NCBI RefSeq assembly: GCF_011634775.1
Contig: NZ_JAALXT010000001.1
Location: 434,001 to 498,000 of the forward strand
From: Thalassoroseus pseudoceratinae
GTDB lineage: Bacteria > Planctomycetota > Planctomycetia > Planctomycetales > Planctomycetaceae
Length of the DNA stretch: 64,000 bases
Reading direction: 5' to 3'
The position numbers and the translations under genes are program-made. Below are positions 18,464-27,481 of this stretch, piece after piece. The notes beneath the pieces are model-generated. The model saw only the letters and a list, made by a program, of their open reading frames with translations. It was not told the DNA's origin and did not search any database. How positions within the stretch are numbered: the first letter of the stretch is position 1; each line of letters begins with the position of its first letter.

Positions 18464-21400
18464 CTATCGGGTCGTAGACGCTTCCGAGCCTGTCTTGAAC
18501 AGTGACTTTAAGTAAGCCTGCGCTGGTTGGCCATTGATGGTCTTGAGGGACTTGAAGTCCTGTAGTATGAATGCTTGTCGCCGTGCCAAGTCTTCGTCGC
18601 AGTTGAGTTCTTTGATCGCGAGAGAAATAATTGGGGAGAGGTCCAGGTAGTCTGGGGCGGCAACCAATGTCAGAGATTTTAGATGAGAGAAGGCCCGCAA
18701 TGGAGTGATGTCCTCAGATTCACTATTTAGATATAGCGTAAGATCAACGACTGCGTCACCTTCGATGGCCGGTTTCAAATCGCCAATTTGATCGGCGTTC
18801 AATTCCTTGAGTTTGTTTCCTACGGCTGTAATTTGTTGTTGGGCAGTTCGCTTGGCTGTTGTTGTGGCGAAGGTTTCAATAGACGTGCGACGAGCGTCGT
18901 ATTCATTCCAGAATTCGTCAACCGGGGTCTTGTTATCCCAAGTCCCGTTTAGTTCTTGAATAGGAAGTGATCGAACTAGTTCCTCGCGCTGAACATCAAA
19001 CTGTCCGATATCAATCCTTAGCGACTTCAACGGCAAATTCCTAAGTACTGAGAAATTTTTCACCAGGGTGTTTCTGCAGTCAAGTAACTCGAGAGGCATG
19101 TCCGCTATGGGCGTGAGATCGACAACATCTAATCCCGAAATCTCAAGTACGTTGAGCGGCATTCCCGTGAGTGGAGTCAGGTCGCTGACTTGAGTGTCAC
19201 CCAGATAGAGCTTCTTTAATGGCATGTCCTCAAGAAGGGAAACATCAGAAACCATAGTGTAGCCAAGATGCAACCTCGTAAGCGGCATGCCTTTGAGTGG
19301 TGTGAGGGTGGACACTCTTGTTCTCTGACAATCTAGTTCCTCGAGTGGCATATCCCTAAGAGGAGTCAGGTCACTGACATCTGTTTGTCCAAGGCTTAGA
19401 AAGGTGAGTGGCATTCCGTGGAGTGGCGAGAGGTCTGAAACTTTCGTCTTCCAGAGATTCAAGTTGGCGAGCGGCATTCCCTTTAGTGCGGAGAGATCCG
19501 TCACCTGTGTTCCACCGATGCTAAGCCTGGTGAGTCGCATACCCGCAAGCGGAGATAAGTCGGACACCTGTGTGTTCCAGAGCAACAACTCTGTCAGCGG
19601 CATACCTTTGAGAGGCGATAGGTTGTGAATCGGAACTCCACGGCAGAGTAGCAACTTCAATGGTGCTCCCTCTAGCGCGGAAAGATCGTGAATCTCATTG
19701 TTTTCGATCATTCTCAGGTACACTAGCGGCATGCCAGTCAATGGGGAAAGATCGTCGAGTTGGCTATTTCTGGATATGTCCAATTCGACAAGCGACATTC
19801 CCTCAAGAGGTGAGAGGTCAGTGATGCGATTGCTCGAGAGACTAAGTTTCTCCAACTTCATCCCAAGCAGAGGGGACAAATCGACCAGAATTCCCTTCAG
19901 TTCGCTAGTCCCAGTGCAGCTGATCCGCTTTAGATGTGTCAGACTTCTTAATGGGCTAATGTTGGCGACATGATGCGTCAGCAAACGCAGTTCCGTGACC
20001 TCGCCACCTTCAATTTTGTGATGGATAACTCCGTCGAATCCTGGATTGAGTTCCTGCAGTCTTTTCGCAACCGCGGCAACTCGATCTTCGGGGGTTTGCG
20101 TGTGGCTTAACAGCGAGTCAAGGTACTCCCGAGCCGGTAGACCATTGACGGTCTTGAGAGATTTTATTTCCCGAAGAATGAAATGTTGTTGCCATGCAGT
20201 GGTTTCTTTGCAATTGAGTTCTTCAATCGGCAGGGAGTTGATGGGAGACAAATCGAGCCAGTGAGGCCCGTCGACAAAGGTCAACGATTTGAGATGGGAG
20301 AAGGCCCGCAAAGGTGTGATGTTCTTTGCATGACTCAAGGTCACGTCGGTGACCCTTTCATCTTCAAGAAGGTATTTGAATTCGATGGCTTGGTCTGGGT
20401 TCAGCTCCTTGAGTTTGGCGGCGACCGCGGCAATTTGTTCCTGGGCAGGCAGCTTGGTAGTCGTCAAGGCGAACGACTCGGCAGCCGCCCGATCGGCATC
20501 GAATTCCCTCCAGAATTCATCAACGGGGGTTTCGTTATTCCAATCCCCGTTTAGCTTGATAATCGGTAGGGAACGGACAAGATCCTGACGAGTTTGGTCG
20601 AACAGCCCGATCTTCACCTTGAGTGTTTCCAAAGGTAGTTCTCGGAGAAGAGAAAGATCCGCGGCGGGGATTGGCTCAATGAGGACCGTCTTGAGTGGCA
20701 TTTGCCGAAGAGGAGTCAGGTCAGATACATTGGTTAACCCCAGGTCCAGATAAATGAGTGGCATCCCCTTGAGTGGGCTAATGTCAGAGACGTTGGTCGT
20801 GTTCAAGGAAAGCCATGTCAGTGGCATGGCTTCAAGTGGAGCTAGTTCCGAAACATTCGACCTCCATAGGTCCAAATGTGTAAGTGGCATGCCGTTGAGT
20901 GGAGAAAGATCTGCAACATCTGTAAATGGAATTGCGAGTTCTCTGAGTGGCATACCCGCTAGTGGGGACAGGTCATCTAATTCGTTGCATTTGAGGATCA
21001 GATACTCCAATTCCATCCCAGTCAATGGAGACAGATCGGCAAGTTTTCCCTTCGAATCTTTGAGTCCGGTGCATCGCAAACGTTTTAAGTGTCGCAGACT
21101 TCGCACGGGACTGATATCAGCGACCTCGAGGGTCTTGAAAGACAGCTCTGTGACTTTTCCCTCTTCGATATGATAAGAGTGCTTCCCGTCGTATTGCGGG
21201 TTGAGTTCCTGTAGTTTCTGCACCACCCTTTTGACTTGTTCCTCCGGTGGAAGCTTCGATACCGCGTCAGAAAACCTCTGTAGCTCAGGAGAGAGAGTTG
21301 GTGGAGCGGTCGTGACTGCTGGAGTCGTTGCGTTGGCGATCGGCTCTAGTCGAACACGAAGTGTCTGTTGGTCGCCGGACTTGACGGTGAATTCTTTGGT

Positions 21401-22876
21401 GAAGGCCTCAAAGCCGTCTTTGGTGACTTTGAGGGTGCGTCTTTTTTCGTCTGCGGTAACTTGAATTGGCACGGGGTTGTCCGCGGTCTTGATGGTGACT
21501 TTCTTCTCGCCATCAATTGTGACGAACGCGCCGACCGCATTCGGATCGTCCACCTGCAAGATAACGGTGCCGGCAGGCGTTTCGAGGTTGATCACAATTC
21601 CGGCGACGAGTGTCATCACGCATGCCAGGGCTGCGATTCCCAGCCATCTGCTCTTACGGCTAGCGGGTTCGCTGCTGGGCAGGACCGCGGTGTCGATGGT
21701 TTCGTGCATCGCGTTGGAGCTGGGAATCGTCGCTCCCGAATTGTTGGGGTGTTCCCAGGCGATCGTTTCCGGAGTCTTGGTGTCGAAAGTCGCCATCTCG
21801 CGCATTTGCGTATCGAATGATGGCATCGTTGAGTCCGCGTTCAAGAGCTGGCAATTCTCAAGAGCGGCTAAGACTTCAGTCATCGATTGATAGCGATCTT
21901 CCGGGTTCTTGGCGACCATCTTTTGGTAGACATCGTCCAGACTCTGCGGTGCGGATGGAGCGGCATCGGTTAGCGGTGGAATCGGGTGCTGTTTATGAGC
22001 GAAAATCTTGGCGTAAATTGTGTCGGCAGGATAAATCGATTGACCGCTGAGCAGATAAAACAAAGTGCAGCCGAGCGCGTAAATATCGGACCGGGCATCT
22101 GCGGATTTCGTGTCGGCAGCTTGCTCGGGCGACATGAAATCGATCGTTCCCATCACGCGCCCGGTTGCGGTGAGTTCGTCATTCTCGGCGTTCTCGACGC
22201 GGGCCAGCCCCATATCGAGAATCTTGATGGTGCCATTGGTATCCAACAGTAGATTGTGCGGTTTAATGTCCCGATGCACGATGCCCTGTGAGTGGGCATA
22301 TTCCAACCCACGAGCCGCCTGATGAATGCAACCGACAGCTTTCTCCAATTGCATCGGTCCGGTTTGCTTCACCAACGCCGACAGGTCCACGCCGTCGACG
22401 TATTCCATGACGAGATAATGAATGCCCCGGGTTTCGTCGGCATCATAAGTGAGCACGATGTTCGGGTGCGTCAACTGTGCGGCGGCCTCGGCCTCGCGAT
22501 GAAACCGCTGGACCGCTTCTTCATCCTTGACCGCCGTATGCGGTAACACCTTGATTGCCGCTTGCCGTTTGAGACGGTGGTGGTGAGCCTTGAAAACCTC
22601 GCCCATGCCACCGGCACCGATCCGGCTTTGCACGACGTACCCGCCCACACGTAGCGACTTCGCTTTCCCTCGCAATATGAGTTTGCACTGAAATTCGGTG
22701 AGTTGCTGACGTTGAACCAAACTGCGGGCCAAATCGGTCGCGTTGGCGACATTCGGCAAAATTTGCTGTTCGATCTGCGTTACGTCGGCAGCCGGGAGGA
22801 TCTTGTGTTTCCGGACCGTATCCAAGAACGTGTGTGGCGTATATTCAATTTGAGTCCGCGAATTTTGTTTCGCCAT
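18464..22876 (-). CDS. Membrane Ser/Thr protein kinase with PEGA-like and duplicated leucine-rich-repeat ectodomain
   Basis: 1470 residues. A 75-residue N-terminal helical domain is followed by a Hanks-type kinase (about 79-345): Gly loop GAGGMGEVFKA, catalytic Lys in AAIKVLP, HRDIKPHNLLL, then DMG in place of DFG, and GTIDFMSPEQAADTKSADAR. A Ser/Thr/Pro linker leads to one membrane helix (about 410-430, WLGIAALACVMTLVAGIVI). A PEGA-like domain follows (TPAGTVILQVDDPNAVGAFV; VTKDGFEAFTKEF). The remaining 950 residues are leucine-rich repeats of about 22 residues of the form LSPLxGMPLxxLxLxxTxVSD. They are arranged as two large units, each with a long LRR stretch plus a short closing block that begins with a copy of AVAxKLxELNP. 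It is a likely receptor kinase. TTG 22879 precedes the ATG used. No partner gene is adjacent. Confidence 0.9.
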   Translation of the reverse strand: MAKQNSRTQIEYTPHTFLDTVRKHKILPAADVTQIEQQILPNVANATDLARSLVQRQQLTEFQCKLILRGKAKSLRVGGYVVQSRIGAGGMGEVFKAHHHRLKRQAAIKVLPHTAVKDEEAVQRFHREAEAAAQLTHPNIVLTYDADETRGIHYLVMEYVDGVDLSALVKQTGPMQLEKAVGCIHQAARGLEYAHSQGIVHRDIKPHNLLLDTNGTIKILDMGLARVENAENDELTATGRVMGTIDFMSPEQAADTKSADARSDIYALGCTLFYLLSGQSIYPADTIYAKIFAHKQHPIPPLTDAAPSAPQSLDDVYQKMVAKNPEDRYQSMTEVLAALENCQLLNADSTMPSFDTQMREMATFDTKTPETIAWEHPNNSGATIPSSNAMHETIDTAVLPSSEPASRKSRWLGIAALACVMTLVAGIVINLETPAGTVILQVDDPNAVGAFVTIDGEKKVTIKTADNPVPIQVTADEKRRTLKVTKDGFEAFTKEFTVKSGDQQTLRVRLEPIANATTPAVTTAPPTLSPELQRFSDAVSKLPPEEQVKRVVQKLQELNPQYDGKHSYHIEEGKVTELSFKTLEVADISPVRSLRHLKRLRCTGLKDSKGKLADLSPLTGMELEYLILKCNELDDLSPLAGMPLRELAIPFTDVADLSPLNGMPLTHLDLWRSNVSELAPLEAMPLTWLSLNTTNVSDISPLKGMPLIYLDLGLTNVSDLTPLRQMPLKTVLIEPIPAADLSLLRELPLETLKVKIGLFDQTRQDLVRSLPIIKLNGDWNNETPVDEFWREFDADRAAAESFALTTTKLPAQEQIAAVAAKLKELNPDQAIEFKYLLEDERVTDVTLSHAKNITPLRAFSHLKSLTFVDGPHWLDLSPINSLPIEELNCKETTAWQQHFILREIKSLKTVNGLPAREYLDSLLSHTQTPEDRVAAVAKRLQELNPGFDGVIHHKIEGGEVTELRLLTHHVANISPLRSLTHLKRISCTGTSELKGILVDLSPLLGMKLEKLSLSSNRITDLSPLEGMSLVELDISRNSQLDDLSPLTGMPLVYLRMIENNEIHDLSALEGAPLKLLLCRGVPIHNLSPLKGMPLTELLLWNTQVSDLSPLAGMRLTRLSIGGTQVTDLSALKGMPLANLNLWKTKVSDLSPLHGMPLTFLSLGQTDVSDLTPLRDMPLEELDCQRTRVSTLTPLKGMPLTRLHLGYTMVSDVSLLEDMPLKKLYLGDTQVSDLTPLTGMPLNVLEISGLDVVDLTPIADMPLELLDCRNTLVKNFSVLRNLPLKSLRIDIGQFDVQREELVRSLPIQELNGTWDNKTPVDEFWNEYDARRTSIETFATTTAKRTAQQQITAVGNKLKELNADQIGDLKPAIEGDAVVDLTLYLNSESEDITPLRAFSHLKSLTLVAAPDYLDLSPIISLAIKELNCDEDLARRQAFILQDFKSLKTINGQPAQAYLKSLFKTGSEASTTR

Positions 22877-23530
22877 CAAATCCGACCCTGCGAATTGAGT
22901 TGAGCAACGAATTGGCAGGCAAATAATTTAACGGAACATCCAACCGTTTGCACATTCCGATTCGCAAAATGCCGGACAATCAGGCGGATCGAATACCCGT
23001 CACCGTACAATTCCTACGTTCCTGACTTCCCCCGCTGAGAATTGGTGAATGCCGTGGCCGATCCACAGATTTCGCGGACGTTTTAACGTCCAATCTGCAC
23101 AACACATACACAAATATGGATCGGTCGAATTGGAAGGCTCTTTTGGGAAGAGTTTCACTGGTGGAAATACTGTGCTATTTGGGTCGCAATCCCAAGTTGG
23201 ATAAGAACGTTTTTGTCGAAGTCATGGTGTTGAAGCACAATGGCGTGACGGTATCTCCAGTACCATAGAAAATCAAAGTTAGAGGAAGCTCTTTGCGAAC
23301 TTGATGGACCGGTGAGAGTTTCCGCCAGCGTTTGCCGAGGCAGAAATACTATCTGAGTCGATGGGAGGACGCTTCGGAACGGAGTGTGAACAACGGTCGG
23401 ATAGTGAATCTTCCGCAACTTTGATGATCTGGACCTGCCTCGAGTCAAAATTGCTGGAGTCTCCAAAGGACCATCAGTATTAGCGGCACCACGAGGGCCA
23501 GCTTCACCAAGTTTGCCGAAGATCCGCTTT
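22877..23530. other. Intergenic region upstream of the kinase gene
   Basis: 654 bases. It contains the inverted repeat at 23066-23097, listed separately. A 50-codon plus-strand frame starts at ATG 23116 (MDRSNWKALLGRVSLVEILC) and ends at 23268; it reads plausibly but has no ribosome site and no recognised family. A 103-codon reverse frame (23155-23466) overlaps it and looks random. The kinase promoter should lie in the first 200 bases. Confidence 0.35.
23066..23097. repeat. Imperfect inverted repeat upstream of the kinase gene
   Basis: Inner arms GGACGTT (23076-23082) and AACGTCC (23085-23091) are perfect. Outer arms CAGATT (23066-23071) and AATCTG (23092-23097) also match, with a 4-base bulge TCGC. 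It lies 190 bases before the kinase start and could be an operator or an RNA hairpin. Confidence 0.4.
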
Positions 23531-24469
23531 CTAACCGTTGTTCACAATCAAACCCGTTAAGGCTTGTTCAAGCATCTCCCGCTTGGCGAGTCCGTCGAGC
23601 CACTCCTGTGGGATGCCGGCTTCTCCCCAAAACGCTCCTGCAAACTGTCCGCAGACGGCTCCCGTCGTATCGGCGTCGTCTCCCAGATTGACCGCTTTAA
23701 GCACGGCTTCACGGAAATCTTGAGCATCGTGAAACGCCCACAAAGCCGCCTCCAAACTCTTGACGACATAACCGCTCCCCTGAATTTCTGGCGGCTGGAG
23801 TCTTCGAAAACTGCCCAATGCAACCACGTCTACTGCAGGATGAAGTGGTTGAAGTCGTCGAAGTTGTTCGAGCGGTTCCCAGTCAGGAGCCAGCACTGTG
23901 TCCCGATCCAATCCGTGCATCAACCCGGCCAGAATGAGAGCCATGTACTGACAGGCTGATAGACATTGAGGACTGCCATGCGTGGGCAAGCTCGACTCCG
24001 CTGCGAGCGTGGCCAGTTGCTCGATTTGATTTGGAAAGTGATCCAAATAGCGTATGGGTACCGGAGCCAATCGCATGATCGAACCGTTGCCGCTGGCACG
24101 CTCGGCCCGATCACCCGAGTTCCGAGCATCCCCATCCCGTTCAAACAGCACGAGCGAGGCCCGCGTCGTGATTCCAATATCGAAACAGCGACCGTTCACG
24201 GAATAAGTTCCGTTTCGCCACCAATCGACATATCGCCGAGCTTGATCGTCGAGGTCCCAGCCGACTTGGGCGATGCTCTCGGCCATCGCGAGAGCCATAC
24301 TGGTGTCATCGGTCCACTCCCCGGGGCTGAGACCATGCGGGCCACCAGCCCGATAGCCAGTCACGGGCGCAAATGAACCAGGCGGCTTGAACTCGACAGC
24401 CGCTCCCAGAGCATCACCGACAGCCAAACCGAGCAGGCAACCGCTTCCGCGGTTCTTGAACTGGTTCAT
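23531..24469 (-). CDS. ADP-ribosylglycohydrolase (DraG/ARH family)
   Basis: 312 residues. It removes ADP-ribose from modified proteins or hydrolyses ADP-ribose derivatives with two bound divalent metals. The first metal motif is GEWTDDTSMALAMAES (TDDT at 53-56) after GCLLGLAVGDALGAAVEF. The second is NLGDDADTTGAVCGQFAGAF near residue 265. RASGNGSIMRLAPVPI is the family's substrate loop. The open frame extends to 24592, but GAGGA lies 6 bases before ATG 24469 and homologous proteins begin at this point. No ADP-ribosyltransferase gene is nearby, so its target is unknown. Confidence 0.9.
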   Translation of the reverse strand: MNQFKNRGSGCLLGLAVGDALGAAVEFKPPGSFAPVTGYRAGGPHGLSPGEWTDDTSMALAMAESIAQVGWDLDDQARRYVDWWRNGTYSVNGRCFDIGITTRASLVLFERDGDARNSGDRAERASGNGSIMRLAPVPIRYLDHFPNQIEQLATLAAESSLPTHGSPQCLSACQYMALILAGLMHGLDRDTVLAPDWEPLEQLRRLQPLHPAVDVVALGSFRRLQPPEIQGSGYVVKSLEAALWAFHDAQDFREAVLKAVNLGDDADTTGAVCGQFAGAFWGEAGIPQEWLDGLAKREMLEQALTGLIVNNG

Positions 24470-24957
24470 CTCAGTCCTCGCCATCTGCAAGTTCAGAAAT
24501 CTGTGCAAGAGGAATTGCCACTCGCCGCACGTCGTCGTTCCGATCGGGGAGCACCTGCCGCTCCAGATAGCCGGAGCCCGGACGCGATACAAAACGAGAA
24601 AATCGTTCGGTGAAGGGTGAGCCTCCCAGACCGCCAGCGCCGAGGCAGATCAGGCCTCGACCGAGAGTCGCAGCGTCGGCTGTCGCATCTTGTCCCGAGA
24701 TGGATGAGATGCTTTTCTATTCAGGGGTCCAGAGCATCCGAGGTTGCCAAACCACACATGATTCGAGATGGGATCGGCATGGGGGCCGAAATACGACAGC
24801 GCCGAATCGTTGCCGGTCCCGGACATATCCACCAGATTGCCGCTCAGATTGCAACAAAAATCACAGAATAGTGGACCACTTAATGGACCACGCCGAATTT
24901 GTCCTTAGTGGACCAATTCGGCGTGTCGTAAGTCATCGCTATTTCTTGCCTCAAAAG
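24470..24957. other. Intergenic region between ADP-ribosylglycohydrolase gene and tRNA-Val
   Basis: 488 bases, no gene seen. It holds three copies of TGGACCA (24872, 24884, 24909) and the hairpin at 24889-24925. Short frames on both strands are not protein-like. Confidence 0.4.
24889..24925. repeat. Near-perfect 37-base hairpin beside tRNA-Val, with TGGACCA direct repeats
   Basis: Outer arms CACGCCGAATT (24889-24899) and AATTCGGCGTG (24915-24925) are perfect. One mismatch follows, then inner arms GTCC and GGAC around TTAGT. It lies 33 bases past the tRNA 3' end. The reverse strand shows no T run directly after it, so a plain terminator is unlikely; a mobile-element end or recombination site is possible. 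Confidence 0.55.
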
Positions 24958-25031
24958 TGATCCCTACTGGACTCGAACCAGTGACCTCTTCCGTGTGAAG
25001 GAAGCGCGCTAGCCAACTGCGCCAAGGGATC
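24958..25031 (-). tRNA. tRNA-Val (anticodon CAC)
   Basis: 74 bases on the reverse strand fold into a complete cloverleaf: acceptor GATCCCT/AGGGATC with discriminator A, D arm GCGC/GCGC, anticodon stem CTTCC/GGAAG with loop TTCACAC, and T arm ACTGG/CCAGT with TTCGAGT. The anticodon CAC reads GUG. CCA is not encoded. Confidence 0.96.
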
Positions 25032-25041
25032 GGTGAGGTGA

Positions 25042-25070
25042 AAAATAACGAGTTCGTGGGGAGAACTCAA
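25042..25070 (-). promoter_or_regulatory. Promoter of tRNA-Val
   Basis: On the reverse strand TTGAGT (25065-25070), a 17-base spacer and TATTTT (25042-25047) end 10 bases before the tRNA, so transcription would start almost at the mature 5' end. Confidence 0.6.
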
Positions 25071-25641
25071 GTGTTTGAAGCTTGGTTGATCGTGAATTCA
25101 TGAGGTTCGAGATCTGCTTGGTCGTGGTTGAGCAAGCGTATGTCGCTCGCACACTCATTGGAACATGTAGCAACACCGCTGTCGTCGATCTTTCCGGTTC
25201 GCCGTCCACACCAAGTGCGTCCTATCGATCAATGCTGTCCGTGTGCGAGCGATACCGCATGCAAAATCAGTCTCCCGGACTTGTCCCTGGTCATTTGCGA
25301 GTGGCGAAACAGCGACGAGCAGCCGTCGGCGACCTCTGGGTGAAGTGGTCAAACAGACCAGACACGCGACTTCGCCACCCGTGCATTCGTGTGCTCGTTT
25401 CTCGAACAAATGGATGGCCGTATGCTGAAACTTCTTCTGGAGGCCGGCGGAGGAGTGTCCAGGAAACCGAGGGAATAGTTCAATGAACACGCAACACCGG
25501 ATTTCAACAATGTTCTAATTGTTCTGAACGGGCAACAAATCGAACGACTCACCACAATGAACATTCAGATAGGAGCCCACCCCAAAGTCCGTGGGTTCGT
25601 GGGAATTCCGGCAAAGCTTGGAATCGCGTTGCTTTGTGGGT
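25071..25641. other. Intergenic region between divergent tRNA genes
   Basis: About 570 bases between the two tRNA promoters. Frames of up to 134 codons overlap each other on both strands without ribosome sites or recognisable protein. I see no gene here. Confidence 0.4.
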
Positions 25642-25669
25642 TTGCATTTTCGAATCCAGACGCTAACAT
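25642..25669 (+). promoter_or_regulatory. Candidate promoter of tRNA-Lys
   Basis: TTGCAT (25642-25647), a 16-base spacer and TAACAT (25664-25669), ending 26 bases before the tRNA. The match is moderate. Confidence 0.4.
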
Positions 25670-25695
25670 TCCTCAACAGCTTAACAATCACCCAC

Positions 25696-25768
<73 letters not shown>

Positions 25769-25773
25769 CTCAT

Positions 25774-25810
25774 AACCCCGCAACTCTCATGAGTTGACGG
25801 GGTTTTCTTT
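25774..25810 (+). terminator. Rho-independent terminator after tRNA-Lys
   Basis: A 13-bp stem with one bulged base (AACCCCG-CAACTC with GAGTTG-A-CGGGGTT, loop TCAT), followed by TTCTTT. It also lies just past the stop of the convergent sulfatase gene. Confidence 0.85.
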
Positions 25811-25845
25811 CGTCCATTGATTGTGTAGCGGACGACGATGAGCTT

Positions 25846-27375
25846 TCAATTGGGGTAGTCGTTGCCGGTGACACTGTTGAGTACGGACTCTTGCCAGTCG
25901 CGAAGCTCTTTGGTCAATTTCTGTGTCAGTTCGATGTTCGATTCCGCGATGTTCTTTGATTCGGCCGGATCTTCGACCAGATCGTAGAGTTCCGGAACTT
26001 CCATGCCGTTACCTTCGCCATCAATGACGAGCTTGTAGCGGTTGTGAACGAAGGAACGCGGGCCGGTGAAGTCGGCGGGTTTGATGGGTGGTTGCTCAAA
26101 GTTATTGAAGCTGCGAGTGAGTTTGCCTTGCAGGTACTTCACGAGCGGCGTGGTTCCCTCTTGCAATTTCGGATCAATGTACGGCTCGGGCAGGGGGGTC
26201 TGGCCGCGAATATTTTGTGTGTCGTACTGCCAGAAACCAATCGGTTTGGGGCGTTCGGTCATCGTGCCATCCAACACCTCGACCAATGAAATGCCGTCGA
26301 TCGGCCGTTCGGGGACGTCCACTCCCACCAGCTCACATAGTGTTGGCAGAAGATCACTGGTGACAGCGGGAACTTGCGTCCGGCTCGGCTTCTTGATTCG
26401 ACTTGGCCATTCGATCACGCCAGGTACGCGAATTCCACCTTCGTAGACCGAGGCCTTGTCTTCCCGAAACGGCGTCGTAACGCGGTCGGTGCTTGGCGGG
26501 CTGCCGTTGTCACCGCAGTAGAAGACCATCGTGTTTTCGCGTAGTCCCGATTTCTTCAAGTAGTCGCGAAGCGTACCGATCGAACGGTCCATCGCAGTGA
26601 TTTCGGCATACCGCTCTTGGAGCACGTCACGAAGTGGGCGGGTCGTCGGCCGTCCCGTTTTCATCGAGGTCAACCGAACTGTTCGTTTGGCGTAGGATTC
26701 CGGCAAGTCTGCATACAACGCCAAATCTTTTTCGAGACCACTATACGGTTCATGCGGCGAACCGAACCATACGACGGCTAGGAATGGTTTGTCTAGTTCC
26801 TTGGCGTTGTGGATGAATTTGATTGTCTCGTCGATCGTGACTTCCGACCCCTCACCAGGGTACTCCTTTGGCTTTTGACCATTGCGAGAGAAGATCGGAT
26901 TCATTTCGTAGAAGTTGTCGTGTGAGAGATACTCTTGAAATCCCATCTCACGGGGGTTGGTCGGCGACGCAGCCTTGACCGGCCCCAGATGCCATTTGCC
27001 GAAGTGAGCACAACGATACCCGGCCGACGAGAGCAGGTGTGCGATCGTGATTTCCTCCGGACGGATGGAATATCCGGGTTCAAATGTGCCGTATCGGTTC
27101 GGATGCCGCCCCGTCAGGAAACTTCCCCGCGTGGGCGAGCACGTTGGATGACCGGCGTAGAAACGGTCGAACTGCAGTCCCGTTTTGGCCATTTCATCCA
27201 GCACCGGTGTTTTGAGGTGCGGATGCCCGTTGTACCCCGTCTCACTCCAACCATGATCGTCCCCCATCAAGAGCACGAAGTTCGGAGTATCGGCGGCAAG
27301 TCCCGATTGACTGCACACCAAGGCAACGGTCAGCAGTGACACCGAAGCAGCGAGTTTTCGCCAATTGCGTTTCAT
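25846..27375 (-). CDS. Secreted sulfatase
   Basis: 509 residues with signal peptide (MKRNWRKLAASVSLLTVALV, cleaved near GLAAD). The formylglycine site is CSPTRGSFLTGR with Cys79 in C-x-P-x-R. Metal ligands Asp39 and Asp40 are in LLMGDDHGWSETGYNGH. Further family motifs are GKWHLGPVKAASP, YCGDNGSPPSTDR and VYEGGIRVPGVIEW. It lacks the extra C-terminal domain of the sulfatase at 15922-17754, ending soon after YDLVEDPAESKNIAE, so the two probably have different substrates. The open frame runs to 27441, but the signal peptide starts at ATG 27375. It is the last gene of a possible VWA/repeat/propeller/sulfatase transcription unit (gap of 106 bases). Confidence 0.92.
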   Translation of the reverse strand: MKRNWRKLAASVSLLTVALVCSQSGLAADTPNFVLLMGDDHGWSETGYNGHPHLKTPVLDEMAKTGLQFDRFYAGHPTCSPTRGSFLTGRHPNRYGTFEPGYSIRPEEITIAHLLSSAGYRCAHFGKWHLGPVKAASPTNPREMGFQEYLSHDNFYEMNPIFSRNGQKPKEYPGEGSEVTIDETIKFIHNAKELDKPFLAVVWFGSPHEPYSGLEKDLALYADLPESYAKRTVRLTSMKTGRPTTRPLRDVLQERYAEITAMDRSIGTLRDYLKKSGLRENTMVFYCGDNGSPPSTDRVTTPFREDKASVYEGGIRVPGVIEWPSRIKKPSRTQVPAVTSDLLPTLCELVGVDVPERPIDGISLVEVLDGTMTERPKPIGFWQYDTQNIRGQTPLPEPYIDPKLQEGTTPLVKYLQGKLTRSFNNFEQPPIKPADFTGPRSFVHNRYKLVIDGEGNGMEVPELYDLVEDPAESKNIAESNIELTQKLTKELRDWQESVLNSVTGNDYPN

Positions 27376-27481
27376 GAGAAGCCTGTATTCATCGGAGAAA
27401 TCGAATTTGTTCGGACTTCCCACGATACCGCGACGACTCAAGATCGCAAGTCGAGACGCGAATCTCGCGTCTGATGATTCA

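Noticed and set aside
19100-21100. CRISPR-like regular DNA repeats
   Set aside because: The periodicity is about 66-69 bases and codes for leucine-rich repeats in frame, with no identical direct repeats.
23155-23466. 103-codon reverse frame before the ADP-ribosylglycohydrolase
   Set aside because: No start signal, no domain, and overlapping frames on the other strand look equally good.
25082-25490. 134-codon plus and 111-codon reverse frames between tRNA genes
   Set aside because: They overlap each other and show no motif or ribosome site.
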